Shown here: positions 54,838-63,620 of the stretch, in pieces
How positions within the stretch are numbered: the first letter of the stretch is position 1
How the letters are laid out: each line of letters opens with the position of its first letter
Source of the DNA: Calothrix sp. NIES-2100
Lineage (GTDB): Bacteria > Cyanobacteriota > Cyanobacteriia > Cyanobacteriales > Nostocaceae
Direction of reading: 5' to 3'
DNA length: 64,000 bases
Assembly: GCF_002368195.1 (NCBI RefSeq)
Contig: NZ_AP018178.1
Location: forward strand, 9,010,645-9,074,644
Position numbers and translations under genes: made by a program
The notes under the pieces: generated by a model
Database searches by the model: none
Told to the model about the DNA's origin: nothing
What the model saw: only the letters and a program-made list of their open reading frames with translations

Positions 54838-55335
54838 ATGGGTAAGGTTTTAGTCCTGAATGCCTCTTACGAACCCCTTAATATCACGAGCTGGCGTCGT
54901 GCTGTGGTTTTGTTAATCAAAGGCAAGGCAGAACACGTTGAACATAACGGTAAATTCCTATACTCGGATTTTCCCTTGCCAACTGTAATCCGGTTGCGTC
55001 ATTATGTGCGTGTTCCCTACAAAGAAATTCCTCTCACTCGCCGAAATATATTGCACCGCGACGGTCATACTTGTCAATACTGCGGTTACACTGGAGATGA
55101 GTTAACGTTAGATCATGTGATACCGCGATCGCGTGGCGGGGGAGATAGCTGGGAAAACATTGTGACAGCTTGTGTACGCTGCAATGTCAAAAAAGGCAGT
55201 CGCACACCCCATGAAGCTCATATGCTTCTACGTCATCCTCCTCGCCAACCTTACAGTAGCCTTTATTTTGAAGTCAGTAAACACCTAAAAAGTGGATTAC
55301 ACCAAGAGTGGCAAAAATATGTGATCGGTCTTTGA
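54838..55335 (+). CDS. HNH endonuclease family protein
   Basis: A 165-residue protein of a type widespread in cyanobacteria and other bacteria. The zinc-binding and catalytic residues are intact: Cys79-x-x-Cys82, Asp92-His93 (LDHVIPRSRGG), Asn107 and Cys112-x-x-Cys115. The N-terminus (VLVLNASYEPLNITSWRRAV) is a conserved extension of this subfamily. Its cellular role is not established; it is too conserved and chromosomally stable in this group to look like a selfish homing enzyme (family knowledge). Confidence 0.9.
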   Translation: MGKVLVLNASYEPLNITSWRRAVVLLIKGKAEHVEHNGKFLYSDFPLPTVIRLRHYVRVPYKEIPLTRRNILHRDGHTCQYCGYTGDELTLDHVIPRSRGGGDSWENIVTACVRCNVKKGSRTPHEAHMLLRHPPRQPYSSLYFEVSKHLKSGLHQEWQKYVIGL

Positions 55336-56303
55336 ATTACTGTGATTATTTCTTAGCCAGGATTTGAGTCCTGGGATTTGAAGCACTTTAGACGCAAAAC
55401 AGCGTCTTACATGGTAGTAGTTAGTGCTGGCTATGAACTCTTAAAATTAATGACCTAGACTACTTCTGAGTGGTTATGCGGGGTCAGATCCCCGACTTCT
55501 TCAACAAGTCGGGGATCTTGCAGCGCATCAAAATTAATGGGCTAGAGCAATATTTCTGAGGGGTAAATTGTTTCGTACTCAGGACTTTAGTCGTGGAATT
55601 AAGTAGTTCAGTAAACTTACTAGACAGATGACTAGGAAGTATGGGTATTAATAGTAAGCGTTTGATTATACCCTACACCAAAGCAAATATCAAGATGAAT
55701 ATGGGTAAATAGCATAATTTTTAATTTAGTTAATAAAAGCACATTTTTGGTTAACAATAAAAATAATTGTTAACTATTCGTTATTGACTAGGATAAAACT
55801 GTTAGCCATAAAATCAGACTCAGCAGCAATTGCTTGTGAAATATGAAGTTAAAAGCCTACTTAATGAACATCAGCCTAAAAATGTAAAAAAAAGCTGAAA
55901 AATATTTAATTGGTAGCATAATTATGTAAATAAAGCTGTATAAAAGCAAGCCTCTACATCCACAAACCTTGTGCCTTGAAAGCTCAGCTATTAGACCAGC
56001 TTTGAGAAGAAACGTCCTGTTTATTTCTCTGCAAAAGAGAAAAATCAAGAAGATGAAAAAAATTATATTGTTTTAAAATGTATTACATACTACTAAGTAT
56101 AGTAGTTACCAAAAGCTATCTCAATACACGGGTGGAATTTGGTAAATGCTAACTATTGTCACTGATAAAAAATAGACCGAGATATAGAGTGCCAACATTG
56201 TCTATTTTTGCGAAGATCGTAATGTGTGGCCAAATCAGTGCAACACTGATTTTAATATTTCTTAACTAATCAATGGAGCCTCACGCTTACAAAAACCTTC
56301 CAT
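55336..56303. other. Long AT-rich spacer with one strong hairpin
   Basis: This 968-base stretch contains a 13-bp perfect hairpin (55486-55518, listed) followed by TTGCAGCGCATCAAAATTAA, related to a segment at 27325. The rest (55560-56290) is AT-rich, with A/T runs around 55720-55920, and includes the promoter region of the DHH gene. The only longer open frame (55857-56048, minus) has hydrophobic low-quality sequence and no support. Confidence 0.55.
55486..55518. terminator. Perfect 13-bp hairpin AGATCCCCGACTT
   Basis: AGATCCCCGACTT (55486-55498) pairs with AAGTCGGGGATCT (55506-55518) across a seven-base loop. It may be a terminator for the HNH gene 150 bases upstream or a dispersed palindromic repeat, since the flanking sequence recurs near 27320. 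Confidence 0.5.
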
Positions 56304-57590
56304 ATGCAATTGAATCCTTCTTTGATGCAGTTTGAGAGTTTGTCATTGACCACAGAGCCGAACCAAGAGGATGCTGAAATAGACGCAGTACCTGTCGTTG
56401 AAGTCCCAGTTAGCAAAACCTCCATGCCACCATCGACAAGTGAAGGAGGTATGTATCTAGTTCAGCGTGGTAATTCCTTGGTGTCTCAGAAGTCAGAAGA
56501 GCTGCAAAAGACTTTTCTCGCACACCGACACGAGCGTCAACTGATAATTCTGCAAGATTTCCCTGACCCTGATGCCCTTTCTTGCGCTTGGGCGTACCAG
56601 TTAATTGCACAGCAATATGATATCAAATGTGAAATTATTTATGCTGGTACTTTAAGCCACCAAGAGAATATTGCCTTAGTCAAGCTGACTAATTTGCCTG
56701 CCCAGCGCTGGACATTGCAAACCCTCAAAGGTAAAGATTTGTCATCTTACCAAGGTTTCATATTAATTGATAACCAAGGAACCACAAGTCAGCTATTATC
56801 GACGGTGCAGCAAGCAGGAGTTCCCCTAGTTGCAGTCATAGATCATCACAGCTTACAGCCGGATCTCAAACCTGAATTTATCGATGTCCGTCCTTATGTC
56901 CGAGCAACGGCAACGATTTTTACTCAGTACTTACAGTCGGGGTTATTGACATTAGATAGCAGCATTACCCAGCACGTTAAATGTGCTACTGCCTTGATGC
57001 ATGGCTTGCGATCGGATACAAATCGACTGATGCAAGCACAAGAAGAGGATTTTATGGCTGCTGCGTATCTCAGTCGATTTTATGATGCCCAACTGCTGAA
57101 CGCTATTTTACAAGCTAATCGTTCCAAGCGGGTGATGGATGTGATTGAGCGCGCGCTCAAGAACCGCATCGTCCAAAATAACTTTTCCATTGCTGGTGTT
57201 GGTTACATTCGCTATGATGATCGCGATGCGATTCCCCAAGCAGCTGATTTTCTGGTGACAGAAGAAAACGTTCACACCGCAGTCGTGTACGGTATTGTTC
57301 ACGATGAGGATGATGAACTAGAAGTAGTTATTGGCTCCCTCAGAACCACTAAACTCACCCTCGATCCTGATGAATTCATCAAAGAAGCGTTCGGACAAGA
57401 TAATAACGGGCGCTTTTTTGGTGGCGGAAGGACAGGTGCAGGTGGCTTTGAAATTCCGATGGGTTTCTTGTCTGGCGGTAACGAAAACTCAGCTTATGCA
57501 AAAATTAAATGGGAAGTATTCGATACTCAAATTAAGCAAAAGCTGCTCAAGTTAGTCAATCCTAAAGACAACCCAATTCAGTCAGAGTAA
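56304..57590 (+). CDS. DHH-family phosphoesterase (NrnA-like)
   Basis: A 428-residue protein. The DHH domain shows motif I FPDPDALSCAWA (Asp88, Asp90) and the name-giving VIDHHSLQ (Asp180-His181-His182); the DHHA1 domain ends with GRFFGGGRTGAGGFEIPMGF, the counterpart of the GGGHxxAAG motif. Members cut short oligonucleotides (nanoRNA), pAp or cyclic dinucleotides. The N-terminal 60 residues are an acidic, probably disordered extension. Which substrate is used cannot be told from the sequence. It is transcribed alone from the long AT-rich spacer. Confidence 0.88.
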   Translation: MQLNPSLMQFESLSLTTEPNQEDAEIDAVPVVEVPVSKTSMPPSTSEGGMYLVQRGNSLVSQKSEELQKTFLAHRHERQLIILQDFPDPDALSCAWAYQLIAQQYDIKCEIIYAGTLSHQENIALVKLTNLPAQRWTLQTLKGKDLSSYQGFILIDNQGTTSQLLSTVQQAGVPLVAVIDHHSLQPDLKPEFIDVRPYVRATATIFTQYLQSGLLTLDSSITQHVKCATALMHGLRSDTNRLMQAQEEDFMAAAYLSRFYDAQLLNAILQANRSKRVMDVIERALKNRIVQNNFSIAGVGYIRYDDRDAIPQAADFLVTEENVHTAVVYGIVHDEDDELEVVIGSLRTTKLTLDPDEFIKEAFGQDNNGRFFGGGRTGAGGFEIPMGFLSGGNENSAYAKIKWEVFDTQIKQKLLKLVNPKDNPIQSE

Positions 57591-57749
57591 GCCAAAGATG
57601 AAAGTACAAGTAATCAGTCAGAAAAGTCTATTAAATTGGACTAAAAGAGGGCAATTATTCCTCTTGAACTGAATTTAGCTTTGAGCCAAGAAATGTTTAT
57701 TTCTTGGCTTTTTATCTACTTGTGCTTTCTTAAATATTAAGTAATGTAT

Positions 57750-57919
57750 GGATTGTTCTGTACCAACTGACATTGACTATTCCTGAAGAAACTATATTAG
57801 CTCTCAAAATAGAACCAGAACAGCTTCAAAGTGAAGTCGCTCTTGGTTTTCGTGTAGATTCTGAAACCCAGCAAATTATTTTGAAACTTGTCGGTGAATC
57901 TTCGCAATCCGCAAATTAG
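57750..57919 (+). pseudogene. Remnant of a UPF0175-type antitoxin gene
   Basis: The frame reading LTLTIPEETILALKIEPEQL from about 57766 has the usual start of UPF0175 antitoxins, but the conserved middle is missing: after QSEVALG the sequence changes and ends at a TAG by 57919. There is no ATG, GTG or TTG in frame upstream, since a stop precedes it. Probably a truncated, dead gene. Assignment rests on remembered family sequence. Confidence 0.45.
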
Positions 57920-57993
57920 TTAATTATACGCAAACTTTTTAGATGCTCAATAGCTAATATCATAATGTTCATGATTATTCAATTTTGTATCTA

Positions 57994-59217
57994 ATGGAAA
58001 CTATAGTTTTTCTGTGCAATGGTGACGCAGAATATTACATGGGGACAAGAATTATTAAAAATAGGGAACTTCCTGGCTTAATAAAGTCAGTGATTTCATC
58101 AGGTGATTACTATAGAACATCCTGGAGTTGCGGCAATTCCAAATTTATAAAAGTTGGAGATAGAGCCTATCTTCAGAGGAGTGGCAATATTGGCAATCAA
58201 CCTAGTGGCTTTATTGCTGCTGGTTATGTTATAGCTGCGCCAGAAGATGAGCAATTAAGACTTTTAGACAGCAGATATTCAGATTTAAGTAAAGCATACA
58301 TATCTGATTATGATGGATATTTTGCTGTTAACTTACAAATAGATTCAGTTGTAGACTTTAATTTTCCTTTAAAACAAAAATATTTAAAAAAATTGCCACA
58401 ATTTCAAGGAATAAATTTCAATTTTGGAGGAAGTGGTTGTAGATTTAATAGTAAATCTGTTTCCTCATTAGATTCCGAATGGGAGAAGCATTCTTTAATA
58501 CAACAAAGACAAGGAAGAGGACGTAGGCTTGTTGATATCTTCTTTGAGCAGGGAGAGGATTTTAAGCAAAAGAAGGAGTACCAAGCTGCAATAGACGCTT
58601 ATAAGTTAGCTCTAAAGGTAGATTCAAAATACAGCAAGGCAATTAATAAAATCAAACATTGTGAAGATATTTTGAACCCAAAAGGCAAGAATTTTCAGCA
58701 TCCAGAACCATCGATACAATCGATAGAAACAGAACCAATTCCAGAGATGAATGAATTATTGCTGGCTAGAGAAACACTCGAACAAGACAAATTCTTCATT
58801 GTTAAAAGTGATGCCGATGCTCGCCAAAAAATTACAGTATCAATAGCTAGGAGACAGGGACAATCAAAGTTTCGCCAGTCTTTGCTAGATGCCTATTCTT
58901 GTAAGTGTGCAATTACCAATTTTGATGCAGAGGAAGCCCTAGAAGCTGCTCACATAATTCCATATGTTGAAACAGAAAACAATCATCCATCAAATGGTTT
59001 GTTATTACGTGCTGATTTGCATACTTTATTTGACTTAAACCTCATTGTAATTCATCCAGAAACAATTAAAATATATATTGCACCTACTCTCCACAAAACT
59101 GAATATCGAGAAATTAACGGAAGAGAACTGCGAGTTCCAAAAAATGAAATTTATCGTCCCAAGCAAAAGTTCTTGAAACAACGGTTCGAGCAGTGTCAAT
59201 GGTGTCAAGATAAGTAG
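57994..59217 (+). CDS. EVE-like/TPR/HNH protein, candidate modification-dependent nuclease
   Basis: A 407-residue protein starting at ATG 57994 (METIVFLCNGDAEYYMGTRI); a TTG three codons upstream is less likely. Residues about 1-165 resemble an EVE/PUA-like base-reading domain (RTSWSCGNSKFIKVGDRAYL, GFIAAGYVIAAP). Residues about 185-225 hold one TPR-type hairpin (KQKKEYQAAIDAYKLALKVD). Residues about 265-405 are an HNH nuclease domain with His320 (AAHIIPY), Asn334 (HPSNGLLL) and His343. EVE-HNH proteins are known or proposed type IV restriction enzymes that cut modified DNA; the TPR between the two is unusual. AT-rich codons and decayed antitoxin genes on both sides mark an accessory segment. 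Confidence 0.78.
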   Translation: METIVFLCNGDAEYYMGTRIIKNRELPGLIKSVISSGDYYRTSWSCGNSKFIKVGDRAYLQRSGNIGNQPSGFIAAGYVIAAPEDEQLRLLDSRYSDLSKAYISDYDGYFAVNLQIDSVVDFNFPLKQKYLKKLPQFQGINFNFGGSGCRFNSKSVSSLDSEWEKHSLIQQRQGRGRRLVDIFFEQGEDFKQKKEYQAAIDAYKLALKVDSKYSKAINKIKHCEDILNPKGKNFQHPEPSIQSIETEPIPEMNELLLARETLEQDKFFIVKSDADARQKITVSIARRQGQSKFRQSLLDAYSCKCAITNFDAEEALEAAHIIPYVETENNHPSNGLLLRADLHTLFDLNLIVIHPETIKIYIAPTLHKTEYREINGRELRVPKNEIYRPKQKFLKQRFEQCQWCQDK

Positions 59218-59641
59218 GGAGGCACAATTAGCTAAATAATAGTTTTAATGGAATGTAGCGCAAGTGCTAAGACAGCTATTTTTGAATCAATCTGGTTTGT
59301 ATGGATTTTGAATTGGTTGGTGAACTATCTGAAATTGAAACGATAGAAGTTGGTAAATGTAAAATGAAGATAAAGCGATTTTTGGACTAAGCAGCTATGG
59401 CTAATACCTGCTGAAGCACAGCGTCAAGTAATAGACTTTATTGCTTTTTTGCGACAAAAATATACAGTAGTTAAATCTGGCTCTGAAAAAGCAAATGTTG
59501 ATTTAGTAAATGATAGGTTTATTGGTATGTGGCGCGTAGGCGTAGCCCGTCGTAGACATCGCCAAGATTTAGCTGATAGTCATACTTGGGTGCGTAGTCT
59601 TCGATAATATATCCGTAACGCTGACAAAGCTTAATTATGTT
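59218..59641 (+). pseudogene. Remnants of two small genes, including a DUF2281-type antitoxin
   Basis: At 59300-59389 an ATG frame reads MDFELVGELSEIETIEVGKC and then jumps to KMKIKRFLD, apparently missing its middle. From about 59390 to 59607 the frame LIPAEAQRQVIDFIAFLRQK ... DRFIGMWR ... QDLADSHTWVRSLR matches the DUF2281/VapB-like antitoxin pattern, but lacks a start codon and contains a dispersed repeat at about 59530-59559. Both appear dead. No intact toxin gene is present. Confidence 0.5.
59530..59559. repeat. Dispersed repeat inserted in an antitoxin remnant
   Basis: GCGTAGGCGTAGCCCGTCGT followed by AGACATCGCC is a common dispersed repeat of this cyanobacterial group. It interrupts what was probably a GCGATCGC-containing MWRDRQDLADS codon stretch, keeping the frame. 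Confidence 0.7.
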
Positions 59642-60136
59642 ATGGAACTATATTTAATTCGTCATGGTATAGCCGAAGACAGAACAGCTGATATTAAAGA
59701 TGAAGACCGAGTTCTTACTAAGGAAGGAAGACAAAAGACAGAAAAAGTAGCCCAGCGATTAGTTAAGCTGGATCTACACTTTAATTTAATCTTGACAAGT
59801 CCTTTAGCAAGGGCGCGCCAAACAGCAGAAATCCTCATCGCAGCAGGACTCAGTTCACAAATTGAGGAATCTCACCACCTTGCTCCTGATGGTAATATTC
59901 ATAGTTGGCTCAAAGACTGGCTAGAGCCGAGAAATTATGCCCAAAATAGCCAAATTGCCCTGGTGGGTCATGAACCTTGTTTGAGCCAGTGGGCAGAAAT
60001 TCTTCTGTGGGGAGATGCTAAAGCCAGCTTAGTCTTGAAAAAAGCAGGTATGATCGGGATAAAACTACCAGAAATAGGCTCTCCTTTGGGTCGTAGTCAG
60101 ATGTATTGGTTGACACCACCCAAGTACTTGCTATAA
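59642..60136 (+). CDS. sixA: Phosphohistidine phosphatase SixA
   Basis: A 164-residue histidine-phosphatase-superfamily enzyme. RHG with catalytic His8 (ELYLIRHGIAED), TSPLARARQTAEIL and the second catalytic His in LVGHEPCLSQW are present. SixA removes phosphate from phosphohistidine, for example on HPt domains or the nitrogen-PTS protein NPr. Lies about 110 bases before gltA on the same strand. Confidence 0.92.
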   Translation: MELYLIRHGIAEDRTADIKDEDRVLTKEGRQKTEKVAQRLVKLDLHFNLILTSPLARARQTAEILIAAGLSSQIEESHHLAPDGNIHSWLKDWLEPRNYAQNSQIALVGHEPCLSQWAEILLWGDAKASLVLKKAGMIGIKLPEIGSPLGRSQMYWLTPPKYLL

Positions 60137-60248
60137 CGGTTTTCTAACAGTTATGAAAGGACTTAGGTTATAACTGTCACTGTTATTGCGATAACGATTT
60201 CTGGTAAGTTAGCCTGAGCAAATCTTTCACAAAGCAGATGGTGTTGCC

Positions 60249-61385
60249 ATGTCGGTGTGCGAATACAAGCCCGGTTTGGAAGGCATTCCTGCTGCCCAAT
60301 CCAGTATCAGCTATGTTGACGGGCAAAAGGGAATACTAGAATATCGTGGTATCCGGATTGAGGAACTAGCAGCAAAAAGTACATTTTTGGAAACTGCTTA
60401 TCTTTTAATCTGGGGTGAACTGCCAAGCAAGGAAGAATTGGAAGCATTTGAGGATGAAGTTCGCCACCACAGGCGGATTAAATATCGCATCCGGGATATG
60501 ATGAAATGTTTTCCAGAAAGCGGTCACCCAATGGATGCTTTACAAGCCTCGGCTGCGGCATTAGGCTTGTTTTACTCTCGCCGGGATTTACATAATCCCG
60601 TATACATTCGAGATGCAGTTGTTCGCTTGATAGCAACCATTCCCACAATGGTGGCGGCGTTTCAGTTAATGCGCAAGGGTAACGACCCTGTACGGCCGCG
60701 CGATGACTTAGACTACTCCGCCAATTTTCTCTATATGCTCAACGAGAAACAACCCGATGAGTTGGCGGCGAAAATTTTTGATATTTGCTTGATACTTCAT
60801 GTCGAGCATACGATGAATGCTTCTACCTTTAGTGCCAGGGTAACAGCTTCTACTCTCACAGACCCCTATGCTGTAGTCGCCAGTGCAGTGGGAACCTTGG
60901 GCGGGCCGTTACATGGTGGAGCTAATGAAGAAGTAATTCAAATGCTGGAAGAAATTGGCTCGGTGGCCAATGTCGGTCCCTATGTGGAAGACCTGCTGCA
61001 ACGTAAAGCAAAGATTATGGGTTTTGGGCATCGTGTTTATAAGGTGAAAGACCCTAGAGCCACGATTTTACAGAACTTGGCAGAACAGTTGTTTTCCAAA
61101 TTTGGAGACGACAAATATTATGAAATTGCTCAAGAGATGGAACGGGTAGTAGCAGAAAAACTGGGTCACAAAGGAATTTATCCTAATGTTGACTTTTACT
61201 CCGGTTTGGTGTATAGGAAAATGGGCATTCCCACAGACTTGTTTACACCCATTTTTGCGATCGCTCGTGTTGCTGGTTGGCTAGCCCACTGGAAAGAACA
61301 ACTAGAAGAAAACCGGATTTTCCGTCCTACTCAGGTTTATAACGGTCGGCACGAAGTTCCTTATGTCGCCATTGACCAACGCTAA
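60249..61385 (+). CDS. gltA: Citrate synthase
   Basis: Condenses acetyl-CoA and oxaloacetate to citrate, the entry to 2-oxoglutarate synthesis and thus nitrogen assimilation. The 378-residue protein carries GILEYRGIRIEELA, LHVEHTMNASTFSARV, GGPLHGGANEEV and GFGHRVYKVKDPRA motifs with the catalytic histidines, and the C-terminal FTPIFAIARVAGWLAHWKEQ segment with the conserved residues. It is of the short, hexamer-insensitive-looking type usual in cyanobacteria (Gram-positive-like length). Located upstream of the ndhAIG genes, a common cyanobacterial arrangement. Confidence 0.96.
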   Translation: MSVCEYKPGLEGIPAAQSSISYVDGQKGILEYRGIRIEELAAKSTFLETAYLLIWGELPSKEELEAFEDEVRHHRRIKYRIRDMMKCFPESGHPMDALQASAAALGLFYSRRDLHNPVYIRDAVVRLIATIPTMVAAFQLMRKGNDPVRPRDDLDYSANFLYMLNEKQPDELAAKIFDICLILHVEHTMNASTFSARVTASTLTDPYAVVASAVGTLGGPLHGGANEEVIQMLEEIGSVANVGPYVEDLLQRKAKIMGFGHRVYKVKDPRATILQNLAEQLFSKFGDDKYYEIAQEMERVVAEKLGHKGIYPNVDFYSGLVYRKMGIPTDLFTPIFAIARVAGWLAHWKEQLEENRIFRPTQVYNGRHEVPYVAIDQR

Positions 61386-61727
61386 TGGGCAGAATGACTG
61401 CCAATTATAGCAGCTTTCAACCAAGGGGAATCACAAAAATTGAAGAAAGCACAAACCGTTGCCACAATGAAGGCGGGAACTTGATCTTGTGGCAGCGGTA
61501 TTAGGGGTTTTGCTGCGTGAATCCCAATCATTGCCATAAGTAGAACTTGTGGTTTTGATGCGAGGGGCTAAAACCATCCAACGATATACTAGGCATGGGA
61601 ATTAGCAATCAAAATTCAATCAGGCGTCATCATCTAAGGATAAAGGCTGAAGGCTGAAGACTGAAATTTTACAATTCATACTTCATACTTCATACTTCAC
61701 ACTTCAGTTGACTTAAAGAGCGGAAAC
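61386..61727. repeat. Spacer gltA-ndhA with heptamer repeats
   Basis: The left part holds no recognisable feature. The right part (about 61640-61706) has AAGGCTGAAGGCTGAAGACTG units followed by CATACTTCATACTTCATACTTC units, tandem heptamers of a sequence different from the usual GTCATTG type. The ndhA promoter must lie in this 342-base region or transcription comes from gltA. Confidence 0.65.
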
Positions 61728-62846
61728 ATGAACTCAGGAATTGACCTCCAAGGAACTTTTATTAAATCCCTCACGGATTTAGGACTACCACCAGATGCAG
61801 CCAAAGCTATTTGGATGCCTCTGCCAATGATACTGATGCTCATTGGAGCCACAGTGGGGGTACTAGTTGCCACTTGGCTGGAGCGAAAAATTTCCGCAGC
61901 AGCCCAGCAGCGGATTGGCCCAGAATACATGGGACCTTTTGGGTTGCTAGTGCCAGTTGCAGATGGTCTAAAGCTGGTATTTAAAGAAGATATCGTACCA
62001 GCCAAATCTGACCCCTGGCTATTTACCCTCGGCCCAATTATTGTTGTAATTCCAGTGTTTCTGTCTTTTCTGATTGTTCCCTTCGGACAGAATATTGTGA
62101 TTACAAATGTGGGGATGGGGGTATTTTTGTGGATTGCCCTATCTAGCATTCAGCCAATTGGCTTGTTGATGGCTGGTTATGCATCGAATAATAAATACTC
62201 CCTCTTAGGGGGCTTACGGGCAGCAGCGCAATCAATTAGTTATGAAATACCCTTGGCGTTGAGCGTGCTAGCGATCGCTATGATGTCTAACAGCCTCAGC
62301 ACCGTTGATATTGTCAACCAGCAATCAGGCTACGGTATATTAGGCTGGAACATTTGGCGACAACCTGTTGGGTTTCTCATTTTTTGGATAGCAGCCCTTG
62401 CTGAATGTGAACGCTTGCCCTTCGACTTACCGGAAGCAGAAGAAGAACTAGTTGCAGGTTATCAAACTGAATATGCCGGCATGAAATTCGGTCTATTCTA
62501 CCTCGGTTCCTACGTCAACTTAATCCTTTCTAGCTTACTGGTTGCTATTTTATACCTAGGCGGCTGGGATTTTCCGATTCCCATCAATGTTATTGCTAAT
62601 TTGTTGGGAATCAGTGAAGCAAACCCAGTCTTGCAGATAGTAACTGCTTCTTTGGGTATTATTATGACCGTACTCAAAGCCTACTTGCTAGTATTTGTCG
62701 CCATCCTGTTGCGCTGGACAGTACCACGGGTACGAATTGACCAACTGTTAGATTTAGGATGGAAGTTTTTGCTACCAGTTGGTTTGGTTAATCTCCTATT
62801 AACCGCAGCCCTGAAACTAGCTTTTCCCGTAGCCTTCGGTGGTTAG
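61728..62846 (+). CDS. ndhA: NDH-1 subunit NdhA
   Basis: A 372-residue thylakoid membrane protein (Complex I ND1/NuoH family) with about eight helices, forming the connection between the hydrophilic arm and the membrane arm near the plastoquinone site. Characteristic segments are ATWLERKISAAAQQRIGPEYMGPFGLLVPVADGLKLVFKED split over 50-90, RAAAQSISYEIPL, and the FDLPEAEEELVAGYQTEY quinone-site loop at about 230-250. First of the ndhA-I-G(-E) operon. Confidence 0.97.
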   Translation: MNSGIDLQGTFIKSLTDLGLPPDAAKAIWMPLPMILMLIGATVGVLVATWLERKISAAAQQRIGPEYMGPFGLLVPVADGLKLVFKEDIVPAKSDPWLFTLGPIIVVIPVFLSFLIVPFGQNIVITNVGMGVFLWIALSSIQPIGLLMAGYASNNKYSLLGGLRAAAQSISYEIPLALSVLAIAMMSNSLSTVDIVNQQSGYGILGWNIWRQPVGFLIFWIAALAECERLPFDLPEAEEELVAGYQTEYAGMKFGLFYLGSYVNLILSSLLVAILYLGGWDFPIPINVIANLLGISEANPVLQIVTASLGIIMTVLKAYLLVFVAILLRWTVPRVRIDQLLDLGWKFLLPVGLVNLLLTAALKLAFPVAFGG

Positions 62847-62915
62847 TCACGAGTCATGAGTCATGAGTTATTTCACAAATGACCAATGATAAATGACCAA
62901 TGACAACTGAGCATA
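62847..62915. repeat. Heptamer repeat between ndhA and ndhI
   Basis: GTCACGAGTCATGAGTCATGAG units are followed by ACAAATGACCAATGATAAATG units. Inserted within the operon without apparent harm. Confidence 0.75.
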
Positions 62916-62932
62916 AGAGAGAGTAAAACACG

Positions 62933-63517
62933 ATGCTAAAGTTCCTCAAACAAGTTGGCGATTATGCCAAAGAAGCAGTGCAAGCAGGTCGTTACATTGG
63001 TCAAGGGTTATCTGTTACCTTCGACCATATGCGGCGGCGGCCGATTACCGTCCAGTATCCTTACGAAAAACTAATTCCTGGCGAACGATTTCGCGGCAGA
63101 ATTCACTTTGAGTTTGATAAGTGTATCGCCTGTGAAGTTTGTGTGCGCGTTTGTCCCATCAACCTACCCGTAGTCGATTGGGAATTTGACAAAGCCAGCA
63201 AGAAGAAAAAGCTCAATCACTACAGCATTGACTTTGGAGTTTGTATCTTCTGCGGTAACTGTGTGGAATATTGTCCAACCAACTGTCTATCAATGACAGA
63301 GGATTATGAACTTTCCACCTACGATCGCCATGAGTTGAACTATGACAGCGTAGCATTGGGACGTTTGCCATACAAGGTAACAAATGACCCAATGGTGACA
63401 CCATTACGCGAATTAGTTTACCTGCCCAAAGGTGTCATGGAACCCCACGATCTACCCGCCGACGCACCACTTCCCGGTGCTATTCGCCAAGACTTGGTAG
63501 AACAAGCAGAAAAATAA
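62933..63517 (+). CDS. ndhI: NDH-1 subunit NdhI
   Basis: A 194-residue peripheral subunit with two [4Fe-4S] clusters: Cys64-x2-Cys67-x2-Cys70-x3-Cys74 and Cys104-x2-Cys107-x2-Cys110-x3-Cys114. It carries electrons from ferredoxin toward plastoquinone. Second gene of the operon, 86 bases after ndhA. Confidence 0.98.
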   Translation: MLKFLKQVGDYAKEAVQAGRYIGQGLSVTFDHMRRRPITVQYPYEKLIPGERFRGRIHFEFDKCIACEVCVRVCPINLPVVDWEFDKASKKKKLNHYSIDFGVCIFCGNCVEYCPTNCLSMTEDYELSTYDRHELNYDSVALGRLPYKVTNDPMVTPLRELVYLPKGVMEPHDLPADAPLPGAIRQDLVEQAEK

Positions 63518-63524
63518 ATTTAGT

Positions 63525-63605
63525 TAGTCATCTGTCCTTTGTCATTTGTCTTTTGCTAATGACTAATGACTAATGACTAATGACCAATGACCAATGACAA
63601 CTGAT
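63525..63605. repeat. Heptamer repeat between ndhI and ndhG
   Basis: CTAATGACTAATGACTAATGACT units pass into CAATGACCAATGACAACTG. One of the clearest regular 7-base arrays in the window. Confidence 0.85.
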
Positions 63606-63620
63606 TGAGGACAAAAAACA

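Noticed and set aside
55857..56048. 63-codon minus-strand frame with aromatic, hydrophobic residues
   Set aside because: AT-rich intergenic DNA produces such sequences by chance; no start signal or family resemblance.
57994..59217. Homing endonuclease interpretation for the HNH protein
   Set aside because: The gene does not interrupt another gene and carries an EVE-like domain, which points to restriction and not homing.
61697..62149. Open frame of 150 codons on the minus strand
   Set aside because: Antisense to ndhA, whose sequence is highly conserved and clearly coding.
63540..63605. Tandem repeat arrays as possible CRISPR
   Set aside because: Units are 7 bases long, contiguous and degenerate, without unique spacers; no cas gene is in the window.
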